Of a stretch of DNA of 64,000 nt, positions 18,051-27,274 are shown in pieces (within the stretch, counting starts at the first letter, position 1; the number at the start of each line of letters is the position of its first letter). The stretch lies in contig OZ246008.1 in NCBI GenBank assembly GCA_965230525.1, positions 1,922,001-1,986,000 of the forward strand, in the 5' to 3' direction. Position numbers and translations under genes: made by a program. The stretch comes from GCA-002733465 sp965230525. Lineage in GTDB: Bacteria > Pseudomonadota > Gammaproteobacteria > Enterobacterales > Kangiellaceae. The notes beneath the pieces are model-generated. The model was not told the origin of the DNA, ran no database searches, and saw only the letters and a list, made by a program, of their open reading frames with translations.

Positions 18051-19085
18051 TTGCAAATCAGAAAGCTTAATACACTAAGAGGAATCGCCGCAGTAATTGT
18101 GTTTATCACTCACTTTAGTGATATTACGAATTGGTTAGGAGGCGCACTTGGGGGCGGGGCTGGTGCGTATGGTGTGATGTTATTCTTCCTGCTAAGCGGT
18201 TTTTTAATTTCCTATTTGTATTTCCAAAAGGATCTGACAAAGGCCAATCTTTTACACTACTTTTCAGCGAGGGCTGGAAGAATATTACCACTCTATTTAG
18301 TTGTCGTTGGTTGCTCTTATGTTTTGACTCTCTTAGCAAAGGACATACTTTACCACATACCTGACCAGGGTGAGCTGTTAGGTCATTTGCTGTTCTTACA
18401 TGGAGACAGCGTATTGTGGTCTATTCCTGTGGAAGTGCAGTTTTATTTAATCTTTGTTTTATTTTGGGCTTGCGCCAAGCATCGCAGCGGTTATATTTAT
18501 TTGTCGATCGTTACCCTAATGATTGTGCTTTTCTTTTCGAATTTTCCCAAGATATATGGAGAATTTAACGGAATTCCCTACAATCAATTTAATGTATTGA
18601 GAAGTCTGCCTTATTTTTTCGTGGGCGTAGTTTTTGGTATGAACTACAAATCATTCCAAGTACCGCAATATCTCAAAAAGCATTGGTTCATATTGGCCTT
18701 ATGTTTTATTCCCTTGTTGTTTCCTGAACTAACAACCATTAATTCAGATGCAAAAAGGAAAATGTGGCTTAGTTACGAAGTACTTCTAGTAATGAGTTTT
18801 GTTTTCTTTTGTGTGGTATTTTTAGTGCCAAATAATAATGTTATTTTAACGAATAAAGTGGGAGACTTTATTGGAAAAGTTTCTTACTCGCTCTATTTGT
18901 TACATATGCCGATCATTAAACAAGTCAATCAGTTTGACTTGTCGGTTGAATTGAAGCTGGTCTTATCTTTTGGTTTGAGTGTCTTACTTGCATACATTTC
19001 ATTTCGCTTTTTTGAGCGACCTATCGCAAGAATAATTCGAAAAATGTCGGCGAAAAAATTTCAACAATCAGACCGATCAAAGTGA
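18051..19085 (+). CDS. Acyltransferase 3 family membrane protein
   Basis: 344 aa, with about ten hydrophobic segments. The N-terminus has the family signature IRKLNTLRGIAAVIVFITHFSD, whose histidine is the catalytic residue in this family, and an arginine in AGRILPLYLVV. The start is TTG 18051 with AGGA eight bases before; the protein begins at the conserved region, so a TTG start is credible. Members O-acylate polysaccharides, lipopolysaccharide or peptidoglycan at the inner membrane. No sugar-biosynthesis genes are adjacent, so the acceptor is unknown. Confidence 0.85.
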   Translation: MQIRKLNTLRGIAAVIVFITHFSDITNWLGGALGGGAGAYGVMLFFLLSGFLISYLYFQKDLTKANLLHYFSARAGRILPLYLVVVGCSYVLTLLAKDILYHIPDQGELLGHLLFLHGDSVLWSIPVEVQFYLIFVLFWACAKHRSGYIYLSIVTLMIVLFFSNFPKIYGEFNGIPYNQFNVLRSLPYFFVGVVFGMNYKSFQVPQYLKKHWFILALCFIPLLFPELTTINSDAKRKMWLSYEVLLVMSFVFFCVVFLVPNNNVILTNKVGDFIGKVSYSLYLLHMPIIKQVNQFDLSVELKLVLSFGLSVLLAYISFRFFERPIARIIRKMSAKKFQQSDRSK

Positions 19086-19271
19086 TCGTAGTTTTTGTTC
19101 GAAAGACCTTTCTCTGTCATCAAATTGGCATATTTACCCTGTAATATTAGCTTTTATAGCGATTAGAGATAGTGATAAAGGCGTCACAAGCTTTGACAAT
19201 CGTTAACGTCGATTTTAAACATCGCACTCTAATTTCAGGTATATTGATTTTTTGCCCAACAGGAGTTTGTT

Positions 19272-20897
19272 ATGAGTTTCGTAAGAAAGTATCTTGTATT
19301 GTTTATGGTCGCAATTGGCAGTTTTAATGCACTGGCAAGTGTTAACAATGGCGACTTTGAATTATGGACCGGTGGTGTGCCGGATAGCTGGGAGACTATT
19401 GATACTGGAATCAGTGTTAGTCAATCGAACTCGATTGTCCAGAGCGAGAATTTTTCGGCAGCCATTTCAGTAAATACCGCATCACAAGCATCCACCGATT
19501 TGCGGCAAACTGTTGAAGTTGAATCAGGACAAAGTTACGAATTCTCCGTTTGGGTTTATCATACCGAGGGTGGTGTAAGAGCAAGGCTCTATGTTGACGG
19601 TTATCGAGGCTATAGTTCACCGCAAGTTGTCAATCAATGGCAACAAATTAGCTATAGTTATGTGGCAAACAGCACGGGTTCAATTGAAGTGGGTTTGCGT
19701 TTTTATGACAACAGCAGTTTCGATGGTTCCGAAACGGTCTACGTAGACAACTTTAAACCTTCGGACGATATTGTTTCACCTCCACCCATTGATGGGTGCC
19801 AAAATACCGAAGTACTCATCCAGCTCACCACCGATAGCTATGCAGCAGAAACAAGCTGGCAAATCAAAGACTCCAATCAAGCAACCATAGCCTCGCGCAG
19901 TGATTTCAGCAATAACTCATCCAGTCAAACTGATTTATGTTTAGCAGCGGATGAATATAGTTTTACAATTTTTGATAGCTATGGCGATGGCATTTGCTGT
20001 GCTTACGGGCTTGGTAAATATGAGATTTTTGTCGATGGGACTAGCGTCGTTTCGGGAGGAGAGTTTGCTAGCTCAGAGACTAAAGTTTTTGTTGTATCCG
20101 ATGATGATAATTCAGAGCCTCCACCGAGTACTGGCGGCTACTACGACTCAATTACTAATCAAGTTGGTTATGCATTGAAAGACGCACTACATCAAATAAT
20201 TAAATCTCATACTGCAAGAGGCTACTCAGCAATTTGGGATTTTTATGCGGAACATTCGTTAGACACTCACTATGAAAATGATGGCACCATTTTAGATATC
20301 TATTCCGAAAATCCCAATGGGGCAGATAGTTACTCTTATCAGGCTAGGACGGATCAATGTGGAAGCTATAATAGCGAAGCTGATTGTTATAACCGAGAAC
20401 ATTCATTTCCGCGCAGTTGGTTTGGCGGAAGCATTGAACCCATGAACTCTGATATTCATCATATTTTTGCCTCAGACGGCTATGTCAATTCTAAGCGCGG
20501 TAGCTACCCGTTTGGAGAAGTTGCAAGCGCAAGTTTTATTTCAGCTAATGGAAGTCAACTCGGCAGTTCCAGCAGTAGCGGTTTTAGTGGCACGGTGTTT
20601 GAGCCAATTGATGAGTTTAAAGGTGATCTGGCAAGAGCGTATTTCTATATGGCGACTCGCTATCAAGATAATATCGTTAGTTGGCACAATATATCGACAC
20701 ATGGAGATTCGGTGTTAAACGGTACTTCCGATCAAGTATTTGAAACTTGGCAACTTAATCTACTCATTAGTTGGCACAATGCAGATCCTGTTAGTCAAAA
20801 AGAAATTCAGCGCAATCAGGCTGCTTTCGAATATCAAGGTAATCGAAATCCTTTTGTGGATCACCCAGAATGGGTGGAAATGATTTGGGTTCAGTGA
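19272..20897 (+). CDS. Secreted endonuclease I with N-terminal carbohydrate-binding-like domain
   Basis: 541 aa with signal peptide (residues 1-22, NALAS) and AGGAG six bases before the ATG. Residues about 24-155 resemble a CBM4/9-type jelly roll (NGDFELWTGGVPDSWE; VYVDNF). Residues about 175-280 form a Cys-containing domain with DSYGDGICCAYGLGKYEI. The C-terminal endonuclease I domain (about 300-541) has NREHSFPRSWF with the catalytic histidine, DIHHIFASD and YGMN-like surroundings replaced by VNSKRGSYPFG. Extracellular DNA degradation for nutrients or biofilm release is the likely role. It is monocistronic. Confidence 0.87.
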   Translation: MSFVRKYLVLFMVAIGSFNALASVNNGDFELWTGGVPDSWETIDTGISVSQSNSIVQSENFSAAISVNTASQASTDLRQTVEVESGQSYEFSVWVYHTEGGVRARLYVDGYRGYSSPQVVNQWQQISYSYVANSTGSIEVGLRFYDNSSFDGSETVYVDNFKPSDDIVSPPPIDGCQNTEVLIQLTTDSYAAETSWQIKDSNQATIASRSDFSNNSSSQTDLCLAADEYSFTIFDSYGDGICCAYGLGKYEIFVDGTSVVSGGEFASSETKVFVVSDDDNSEPPPSTGGYYDSITNQVGYALKDALHQIIKSHTARGYSAIWDFYAEHSLDTHYENDGTILDIYSENPNGADSYSYQARTDQCGSYNSEADCYNREHSFPRSWFGGSIEPMNSDIHHIFASDGYVNSKRGSYPFGEVASASFISANGSQLGSSSSSGFSGTVFEPIDEFKGDLARAYFYMATRYQDNIVSWHNISTHGDSVLNGTSDQVFETWQLNLLISWHNADPVSQKEIQRNQAAFEYQGNRNPFVDHPEWVEMIWVQ

Positions 20898-20917
20898 TTC
20901 TAGTATGAAACAGATCG

Positions 20918-21040
20918 CTTAGATAAGCCGTAATCCGGGTGGAGCACCAGCGAAACCCGACAGGGTTTTGAGTAAAAGTCCAATGCTTAGAAACCGACCA
21001 ACGTTGGATTCGCGCCATCGCGAGCTTCACAGAATCTCCA
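20918..21040. repeat. Degenerate interspersed intergenic repeat
   Basis: The stretch holds phrases such as CGTAATCCGGGTGG and CAACGTTGGATTCGCG with small inverted arms (TCGCG...CGCGA). They resemble intergenic repeats widespread in gammaproteobacteria. Its GC content is visibly higher than that of its surroundings. It begins about 20 bp after the nuclease stop codon and could act as a terminator. Confidence 0.45.
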
Positions 21041-21164
21041 TTGTGTAGAAATGAGTAGATTATATAAACCTTAGATAATCATTAGGTAAAAAATAAGCAA
21101 TCTAGCGCTTACTGCGTATTATTGTCATGGCAACAAGCAATAATAACAGGGAGAGAATAGCATC

Positions 21165-21794
21165 ATGGCTAGTAGCGTTATGGATCACGTCGCATTTGCG
21201 ATGAAATACCGAAAAGAACTACCCAAGCTTCCTAAGTCGGCAGGAAGAAAAGTTTCCAATGGAATTCTTAATGGCTTAGTGGGGAGGCGGTCAAACCGTT
21301 TTCAATTAATTGATCAAGCGGAAACGGGCACATATAGCTGGGGCTCAAAAGATCATATGCATGTTTTAGATCCGCAAGTTGATTTTTCAAGCATAAATAC
21401 AGTACGAAGACGGTTGATGACGTTCGGTAGGGATTTTGGTAATGATAAATTTAAGCGCTCGATTAACAAAGAGTTGGCGGGGGATGGCGAAAGTAACCCG
21501 CTTCTTTCTACTTTCCTCGGCTTAGCAATGAGCGCGGTTGGAGGTGGAGCAGCGGGATTGGTCTACACCGGCTTTACTACCGCATTAGCATTCGCGCCCA
21601 AAAATTCGCAACCTATCAGAGTCAGAGATGGTGACGAAATTCACCATATTGAATTAATTGGAACTAATGGCTTTCAAATTAAGCATGTCGAATTATTAGT
21701 CTTGATTGACCCTTATCGTGTGCAAGCAAACAGGGATATTAAGCAATGGATCATCCATGATAAAAGGCGAACGGTCACATTTCAAAGCGACTAA
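21165..21794 (+). CDS. Unrecognised protein next to sheath-like gene
   Basis: 209 aa, start ATG 21165 with AGGGAGAG upstream, so the gene looks real. I recognise no family. The N-terminal 60 residues are basic (KYRKELPKLPKSAGRK). A Gly/Ala-rich hydrophobic stretch covers about residues 112-145 (FLGLAMSAVGGGAAGLVYTG) and may enter a membrane. The C-terminal 60 residues look like beta strands (IHHIELIGTNGFQIKHVELL). It is convergent with the sheath-fusion gene, 71 bp apart. A role in the same system is only inferred from position. Confidence 0.6.
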   Translation: MASSVMDHVAFAMKYRKELPKLPKSAGRKVSNGILNGLVGRRSNRFQLIDQAETGTYSWGSKDHMHVLDPQVDFSSINTVRRRLMTFGRDFGNDKFKRSINKELAGDGESNPLLSTFLGLAMSAVGGGAAGLVYTGFTTALAFAPKNSQPIRVRDGDEIHHIELIGTNGFQIKHVELLVLIDPYRVQANRDIKQWIIHDKRRTVTFQSD

Positions 21795-21865
21795 CGCTGC
21801 CAAAACTCACTCACAAAAAGATGGTCGGGTGTTTGGCTAACGCCAGGCCACTATAAAATCTGCAA

Positions 21866-23383
21866 TTAACTATTAATCGCAATGGCCTCAATGTTTGAAA
21901 TAATGACGCTGTCTTGGTTGATAATTGAGCGTATGGTAGTCAGTCCAACAGTCCGCAATGCAAGGGAGGCTGAGTCAGTCATGTGAATCTCGGCGCAGGG
22001 GGTAACGGTTGACTCGCCGTCATCATCGTAGACATGTAGAGGAAGTTGATCCACTTGTTGCAGCCTACCACTAAAAATAACCCCAAATTCAGAAAAGCTT
22101 TGAGCTGCTAAGAGAGTTACCAACCAAGCGCCATTTGCCCAAAGGTAAAAACGATGACGATCGTGATCTGTTAGTTCTTCAAACTGAAAACTATCAATTG
22201 GGCTGCTCTTTTTACCATAAGGCATTCTGGCTAAATAACGAGGGCTTACAGCGATGACTCGGTTGGCCGTCGCGGATTGTCTAAAGAGGTTCCAAGCTTC
22301 TAACACTTCTGCTGGCGCTTGGTAATGCCAATCATCTTTATCCGGTGTATTGTGCAGGCTTTCACATCCTGCTAGCTTCTCAGAACCGCCAACCACTAAT
22401 GCCGCACCACAAGCCGAAGCTACTTCACTTAGGTTGTTCAGCGAATTAATATCAACCAAATTGTTGCCATAAATGGCATCATGCATAATTAGATTAAAGG
22501 GCACACTTCCCTTGGATTCGCGATTGGAAACTAATAATTTATAGACTTGACTATCAGTTAAGGACTCGCTGGTAAGCGCGTCCTTCATCATTTCTTGCTG
22601 AGTGATGTCGACTATAAATATCTTCAAACTTCGACTCGTTTCTATTCGTTTTACTAACAAATAGAGACTACGCCAAGCGGACTCTAGACTTTGAAAATTT
22701 TCATGATGCATTAATTTTCGCATTAGTTCGCTGCTTGCCTTATCGACGGTTTTTAGTAATTCCTTTTGCTGTGGATCTGGCTTAGGTTCAACATAGGGCG
22801 CAATGACCTCTTTAATGAGTCCAGCAATGTTAAACTGGTCATTTGCAACTGAATGTTTTTGTTCAGCAAAAAGGTTATCTAAAATCGAATCATTGTTAGT
22901 GTCACTTTGTCTATTTTGTGGAGCAGACGATCCCGTAGGTGCTTGTTCTGACAAGTCATTCTGTTGACCAGTTTGTTGTTTTTCATGCCATTGGTAAATC
23001 TCTTCTGCGGCCTCTTTGAATGTTGCAGATGACTTAAGTTTGCGCTTGAGAGTTCTAAAGTGTTCAAAAAGCGGCAGGTTTTGGTAGAGAAAATCAGGGT
23101 GCATATCATCAAGAGCGGCAAAAGTTAACGCGTTTTCTGTTAGCGGTAATTTACACTGAACATTGAGCGAACTAAAAACCTCATCAAAATTATCACGATC
23201 AATGGCAATAATTTTTCGCTTTGATATAACAGATTTATCCGCGCAGTCAGGTGAAGCTCCCTGCTGTCCACTAAAGTTAGCCAGAACAACCAGATGGCAA
23301 TTTTCACTCGGCGATGCTTCCATCCCGGACTTTTCATTGGTATTAAAAGTGATGTTACCGGTGGATATTGAGGCGCGAGACAT
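21866..23383 (-). CDS. TssB-TssC-like contractile-sheath fusion protein (orphan)
   Basis: 505 aa. The N-terminal part (about 1-140) resembles TssB/VipA-like regions: LVVLANFSGQQG, KRKIIAIDRDNFDEVFSSL. It is followed by DDMHPDFLYQNLPLFEHFR and a Gln/Ser-rich linker. Residues about 190-490 resemble TssC/VipB: MRKLMHHENFQSLESAWRSL, LKIFIVDITQQEM, YLARMPYGKKSSPID. Canonical TssB and TssC are separate proteins totalling about 650 aa, so this is a compact fusion. AAGGA precedes the ATG by eight bases. No other type VI gene is seen in the window. It may build or cap a sheath-like assembly, or assist a type VI system elsewhere. Confidence 0.75.
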   Translation of the reverse strand: MSRASISTGNITFNTNEKSGMEASPSENCHLVVLANFSGQQGASPDCADKSVISKRKIIAIDRDNFDEVFSSLNVQCKLPLTENALTFAALDDMHPDFLYQNLPLFEHFRTLKRKLKSSATFKEAAEEIYQWHEKQQTGQQNDLSEQAPTGSSAPQNRQSDTNNDSILDNLFAEQKHSVANDQFNIAGLIKEVIAPYVEPKPDPQQKELLKTVDKASSELMRKLMHHENFQSLESAWRSLYLLVKRIETSRSLKIFIVDITQQEMMKDALTSESLTDSQVYKLLVSNRESKGSVPFNLIMHDAIYGNNLVDINSLNNLSEVASACGAALVVGGSEKLAGCESLHNTPDKDDWHYQAPAEVLEAWNLFRQSATANRVIAVSPRYLARMPYGKKSSPIDSFQFEELTDHDRHRFYLWANGAWLVTLLAAQSFSEFGVIFSGRLQQVDQLPLHVYDDDGESTVTPCAEIHMTDSASLALRTVGLTTIRSIINQDSVIISNIEAIAINS

Positions 23384-23664
23384 AAATCGATTCCTTGTAG
23401 TAAGCGAGTCATAAGAATAAACGAAGCGTTAGTAAATGCCAACATTGAGGAATGATAGTTTAGGTCATCGTTAATGTTAATCGAACCAATCTATTCTACT
23501 TTTTGGTAACCAGTCGTAATTTAAAATAATCGAAGGGCGCTCTAACTGAAATATCAATGTGAGATATCTAATGTCAAGTTTTAGCCGATGAATTTGTATG
23601 ATCCTAGTTTTAACGATATGATGAATTGCTAACTAAAATTATTATGATCTATTTGGAGGTTTAC

Positions 23665-24387
23665 ATGGAAAGCAATGACGTCGATAAAATATGGAATGAT
23701 GTAGTTATAGAAACAAGTAATCGTTCTAAAGGAAGCTTTAAGAAAGCGCTATGGTATGGAAATAACAATAGACTGATCGGTCAAAATAAGGGAGCTCGCA
23801 AGGCCTTACGTAATGCACCTAAGAAAATCCTAATTGGAACTCTCGATTTTGCTGGGTTCGCCCCTGGATTATCCGCCACCATTGGTAATGCCGCTGATAT
23901 TGCACTAAGTGCAGGTAAAGAGATGTATAGCTCGCACATTAAACCGCTTAGAAAAGCGAAACCGATGAGTGCTGAAGAAGCTCTTCGTAAGCAAATTAAA
24001 AATGCTGTAAAAGATATGAAGTCAAATGGTCTTGAAGTCATCGATCGTAACCTCGTTAAACTTAAAGATGCGAGCAAAAAAGTCGGGCCAGCGGTTCGCG
24101 ATTTAATGGCTAGTGCACCGGATATGAAATATTCTGCACCGACACCTGGGAGCAATATGCCTGCGGGAATGGGAAGAAACGTTGATACTGAAAAGCAAGC
24201 TATGAAAGCTCACGATGCATTGAAGCGAATCGCTGAAACCGAGTACTACATTGACAAAGAGATGGGGTTGGTTAAATCGCTTCAGCAAGCCCTAGCAACC
24301 TTAGAAAAAGATTTGAACACTATGCAAGAGAAGACTCAAAAATCTCGCAAAGAGTTAATGGAGTATATTACTCTAGCTCTCGATTGA
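23665..24387 (+). CDS. Unrecognised helical protein
   Basis: 240 aa from ATG 23665, chosen because TTGGAGG lies six bases upstream; a TTG at 23626 is less likely. No family recognised. The N-terminus is basic, then a Gly/Ala-rich hydrophobic stretch (FAGFAPGLSATIGNAADIAL, about residues 52-72). Next is a Lys-rich helical region and a Pro/Met linker (APTPGSNMPAGMGRN). A C-terminal coiled coil (about 185-235) has heptads in LVKSLQQALATLEKDLN. It is divergent from the sheath-fusion gene (281 bp) and shares with the gene at 21165 a basic start plus a small-residue hydrophobic segment. An effector or structural partner is possible, not shown. Confidence 0.6.
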   Translation: MESNDVDKIWNDVVIETSNRSKGSFKKALWYGNNNRLIGQNKGARKALRNAPKKILIGTLDFAGFAPGLSATIGNAADIALSAGKEMYSSHIKPLRKAKPMSAEEALRKQIKNAVKDMKSNGLEVIDRNLVKLKDASKKVGPAVRDLMASAPDMKYSAPTPGSNMPAGMGRNVDTEKQAMKAHDALKRIAETEYYIDKEMGLVKSLQQALATLEKDLNTMQEKTQKSRKELMEYITLALD

Positions 24388-24798
24388 CGCATAAGTCTAA
24401 GGGTGTATTCAGTATTAACATAGATAATTTCTAACGGGTGGTACTTAATCAAAAAGTTAGGGGGCTGAGATAATTCGGATTTAAGAAAGTTAGTGCTTAT
24501 TTCAAGTTGAGATTTCTTTAACGATTAGTCAAAAACTGATATTAAAAATTGTTTGATTAAAATAAATTAATTTTAGTTAATTAGTAACTTGATACCTAAG
24601 TCACAAAATGAATATTTGGCGTTCTTTCTAAGCAGTTTGAGTTGTTGACTCAAAATTTCACTCCTATACTCATTTAATAGCAAGTTGCCGTGACTAGTTT
24701 TTCGCTAACTACAATTGATATCGGCTATAAATCTCTACCAGCTATAAGTTTTAGAATTAGTTGCTATTTCTATTGATGTATATAACCTGGAGCCCACT
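24388..24798. other. Intergenic region, 411 bp, upstream of bactofilin
   Basis: Very AT-rich. It contains one 7-bp inverted repeat, TTTGAGT-TGTTG-ACTCAAA, at 24636-24654, which could be an operator for the bactofilin promoter. Nothing else is supported. Confidence 0.35.
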
Positions 24799-25416
24799 AT
24801 GAAATTGTCATCCGATAAATCTTTTTTTGGTTCGTCTGATATCGAATCACCCAATGAACAAGAGCAAGAGACCTTTCCATCGACCAAGCCAGTTCAAGAA
24901 GTTCCCAAAGCTAAACCAAGCCAGTCAGTGATCGGGGGAAACATAAAATTTAGGGGAGAGTTAATCGGCACTGAAGATATTCATATTGAGGGAACCGTTG
25001 AAGGCACCATTATTATGCAAGGTCACAACTTAACCATCGGTACGCAAGGAACCATCGATGCTAATGTTCATGCGAATAATATCACTATTAATGGAAGTCT
25101 AACCGGGGATGTACTTGCCGATGAGTTAATCTCGATAAGAGATTCGGCAAAGGTCAAGGGAAACTTGATCGCACCGCGGATACAGTTGGATGATGGCGGA
25201 AAATTCCGAGGCTCCATGGATATGGTAGATAACGAACAAGAAAAGAAAGACGCCATTCTTAAATTTAAAGAAAAATTAATTCATCCTGATTTACCGCACC
25301 GAGATGCCGCCAAAAATGTTTCGGCCAGCGCCTCGAGTCACTCCGATAGTCATACAAAATCTGAAAAGAAAGAGGCAAGTGGTAAGAAGTCGACTGAAAA
25401 TAAGGCGGACAACTAA
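24799..25416 (+). CDS. Bactofilin-family cytoskeletal protein
   Basis: 205 aa; TGGAG precedes ATG 24799. The central beta-helix domain (about residues 48-150) shows the bactofilin pattern: GGNIKFRGELIGTEDIHIEG, then TVEGTI, GTIDANVHANNITING, GDVLADELISIRDSAKVKG. The N-terminal tail is Pro/Glu-rich and the C-terminal tail Lys/Ser-rich, both as usual. Bactofilins self-assemble into filaments at the membrane and position cell-wall or polar machinery. The next gene starts 31 bp later on the same strand and is probably cotranscribed. Confidence 0.9.
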   Translation: MKLSSDKSFFGSSDIESPNEQEQETFPSTKPVQEVPKAKPSQSVIGGNIKFRGELIGTEDIHIEGTVEGTIIMQGHNLTIGTQGTIDANVHANNITINGSLTGDVLADELISIRDSAKVKGNLIAPRIQLDDGGKFRGSMDMVDNEQEKKDAILKFKEKLIHPDLPHRDAAKNVSASASSHSDSHTKSEKKEASGKKSTENKADN

Positions 25417-25446
25417 ACGCTTCGCCAGTTAGTTTAGTCCTCATTA

Positions 25447-26721
25447 ATGGCCTCTCTGAGTTCCAATATCGACTCGATATCGACGATAGAGCAATCGAAC
25501 CTATTACAAACATTAATTTCCCCCAAGGATGTCGTGTTAGATTTAGGATCGTTTGCTTCCGGCACAACACAAGCGCTGCTGTCTCGTCGATGTCGGTGTT
25601 ATGTCGAGGACCTGCCTTTATTTCTAAACGAAATAGAAATTGATGATCAATTTAACTTTGAGACTGCTCTTCGCCGACACTTAGTGGTCGCAAATGATGA
25701 TGTTAAAATAAACGTTATCTTGACTTGGGATCTCTTTCATTATCTTGACTTATCTGAGATCCGCGCTCTTTTCAAAATATTAGAAAACAAAGTTATTCCT
25801 GGTACGATTGTGCATTCAACCCGTTACATGGGGCAAGATATTCCCGAAAGACCCCAACTGTTCAAGTTGTCGGAAGATTTAAGCTACAAAATGCTGGAAA
25901 AAAAATCTTCTCTCAAGGTGCCAAATTATTCTCACGCTACCATTGATCTTTTAACTGAACTTAAGCACTTTAATCTCAATGATACGCTGACTCACAGCAA
26001 GCGGTTTAGCAAGGGGCTTGTTGAATATTCGTTGGTGCATTCGGGCGCCGCTGTCAAAATGAAGCCAGTCAGGCCAGTCTTTGTCGATCTTGAGCAACCG
26101 TCCAATCAGAACAACTACCGTTCAATTAAGTTACCTAATTTGACTAAATTGCTTAATCAACAATCCCAACAACCAAATGAATGTATTGCTGATTTTGGGC
26201 GCGCACATTGTTCAAATTTTGAGTCCCTTGATCGAACGGCCAAGATTGTATTGCATGAAGATCTTTATTCCGCCATGTTGTGGCAACGAAAAACTTACGG
26301 CGATGAAACCACTGCGTCTACCGAAGGGCTTTTTAGCTTTCGAGGCGCAGTCAAACTGGACTTAGTATTACTCTGGGATATTGTAAACTTTTGTAGCCCG
26401 ACTCAACTACAACAAATAATTCTAAAACTAAGTCAGCACCTAACGCCGGGTGCTTTAGTTCACTGTGTTTTACCTCATAGTGGTCAGGCCGCTTTAGAGC
26501 CAGCAAATTTTAGAATTAAGGATAGCTTTGATGTGGTATTTGCGGGAAAGCTTAATAGTCAAGCTGGTCAGCAAGTGATCACTACCGGACAGTTGGTTAG
26601 ACTGCTGCCAGGGTTTAAAGTAGCTGCTTACTATTTTGGCGTTCAACCAGACTCAACTAATTATCAAGAGTATCTATTTGAATATATTGGTGTTGAGTCA
26701 AAGAGAACATCAAACGCCTGA
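25447..26721 (+). CDS. Two-repeat degenerate methyltransferase-like protein
   Basis: 424 aa. Two halves show the same layout. Half one has VVLDLGSFASGTTQALL, then VNVILTWDLFHYLDLSEI-like sequence and KVIPGTIVHSTRY. Half two (from about 225) has CIADFGRAHCSNF, LDLVLLWDIVNFCSPTQLQ and HLTPGALVHCVLPH. The pattern matches a Rossmann SAM-methyltransferase fold with a decayed glycine motif, so activity is doubtful. It follows bactofilin by 31 bp without a clear Shine-Dalgarno. A scaffold or partner role linked to bactofilin is inference. A tandem duplication within the gene is seen directly. Confidence 0.65.
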   Translation: MASLSSNIDSISTIEQSNLLQTLISPKDVVLDLGSFASGTTQALLSRRCRCYVEDLPLFLNEIEIDDQFNFETALRRHLVVANDDVKINVILTWDLFHYLDLSEIRALFKILENKVIPGTIVHSTRYMGQDIPERPQLFKLSEDLSYKMLEKKSSLKVPNYSHATIDLLTELKHFNLNDTLTHSKRFSKGLVEYSLVHSGAAVKMKPVRPVFVDLEQPSNQNNYRSIKLPNLTKLLNQQSQQPNECIADFGRAHCSNFESLDRTAKIVLHEDLYSAMLWQRKTYGDETTASTEGLFSFRGAVKLDLVLLWDIVNFCSPTQLQQIILKLSQHLTPGALVHCVLPHSGQAALEPANFRIKDSFDVVFAGKLNSQAGQQVITTGQLVRLLPGFKVAAYYFGVQPDSTNYQEYLFEYIGVESKRTSNA

Positions 26722-26926
26722 TGCCGAATGCAATTAAAAAAGTTGGATTGAGCAAGCATGGCTCTAAAAGAATAATAATGTCTTCGCTCTTTGCTGAGTA
26801 GTGTTATTACCTTGCGCTCATCACTGCTAATTTTAGGCCAGATTTTAAAGTGAGGTCTGGAAACCAACTAAGAGTATTAGACCAAGCTGAAGCAGCAAAA
26901 CTTGTACACTGCCACAGCTAATCGTT

Positions 26927-27274
26927 TTATTTTTCGTGCTTCAGAGGCTTTTTCTTAGGCTTTTTGCCTTTGTCGTCCGCAGCTTTACGTCCAGGCCGCT
27001 TTCTCAATAGTTCCCCATCGGCGCTTTTCTTAGCTTTTTTCGCCCGCTTTGATTTTTTCATTTTAGCTTTGCAGGCTTTCTCGCTAAGTCCATTACAATC
27101 ACTATTGACACTCGAGGAGACTGGTTTGTGTTGTCGCTTACCGGTAGGAAGCCCAGATGCAGCATCGCGTGTTTTGGCTTGCGGTTGTTCACTACTGACC
27201 TTTTTATCTCCAGCATTCGCATTAATAGAAAGAGCGACCCCAATGATCAGACATGTTACTTTTAAAATTTTCAT
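26927..27274 (-). CDS. Small exported Lys/Arg-rich protein
   Basis: 115 aa with GGAGGG right before the ATG and a clear signal peptide (residues 1-22, SINANAG). The mature part has a short Cys pair (DCNGLSEKAC) and a very basic C-terminus (KMKKSKRAKKAKKSADGE and GKKPKKKPLKHEK). No family recognised. Such a polycation outside the cytoplasm could bind DNA, lipopolysaccharide or polyphosphate, but this is speculation. It is convergent with the duplicated methyltransferase-like gene. Confidence 0.65.
   Translation of the reverse strand: MKILKVTCLIIGVALSINANAGDKKVSSEQPQAKTRDAASGLPTGKRQHKPVSSSVNSDCNGLSEKACKAKMKKSKRAKKAKKSADGELLRKRPGRKAADDKGKKPKKKPLKHEK

Noticed and set aside
20918..21040. Possible small gene or insertion-sequence remnant after the nuclease
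   Set aside because: No transposase coding or target-site duplication is seen; the phrases fit a non-coding repeat.
21165..24387. Complete type VI secretion cluster
   Set aside because: Only one sheath-like fusion gene is present; no baseplate, membrane-complex, Hcp, VgrG or ClpV genes are in the window.
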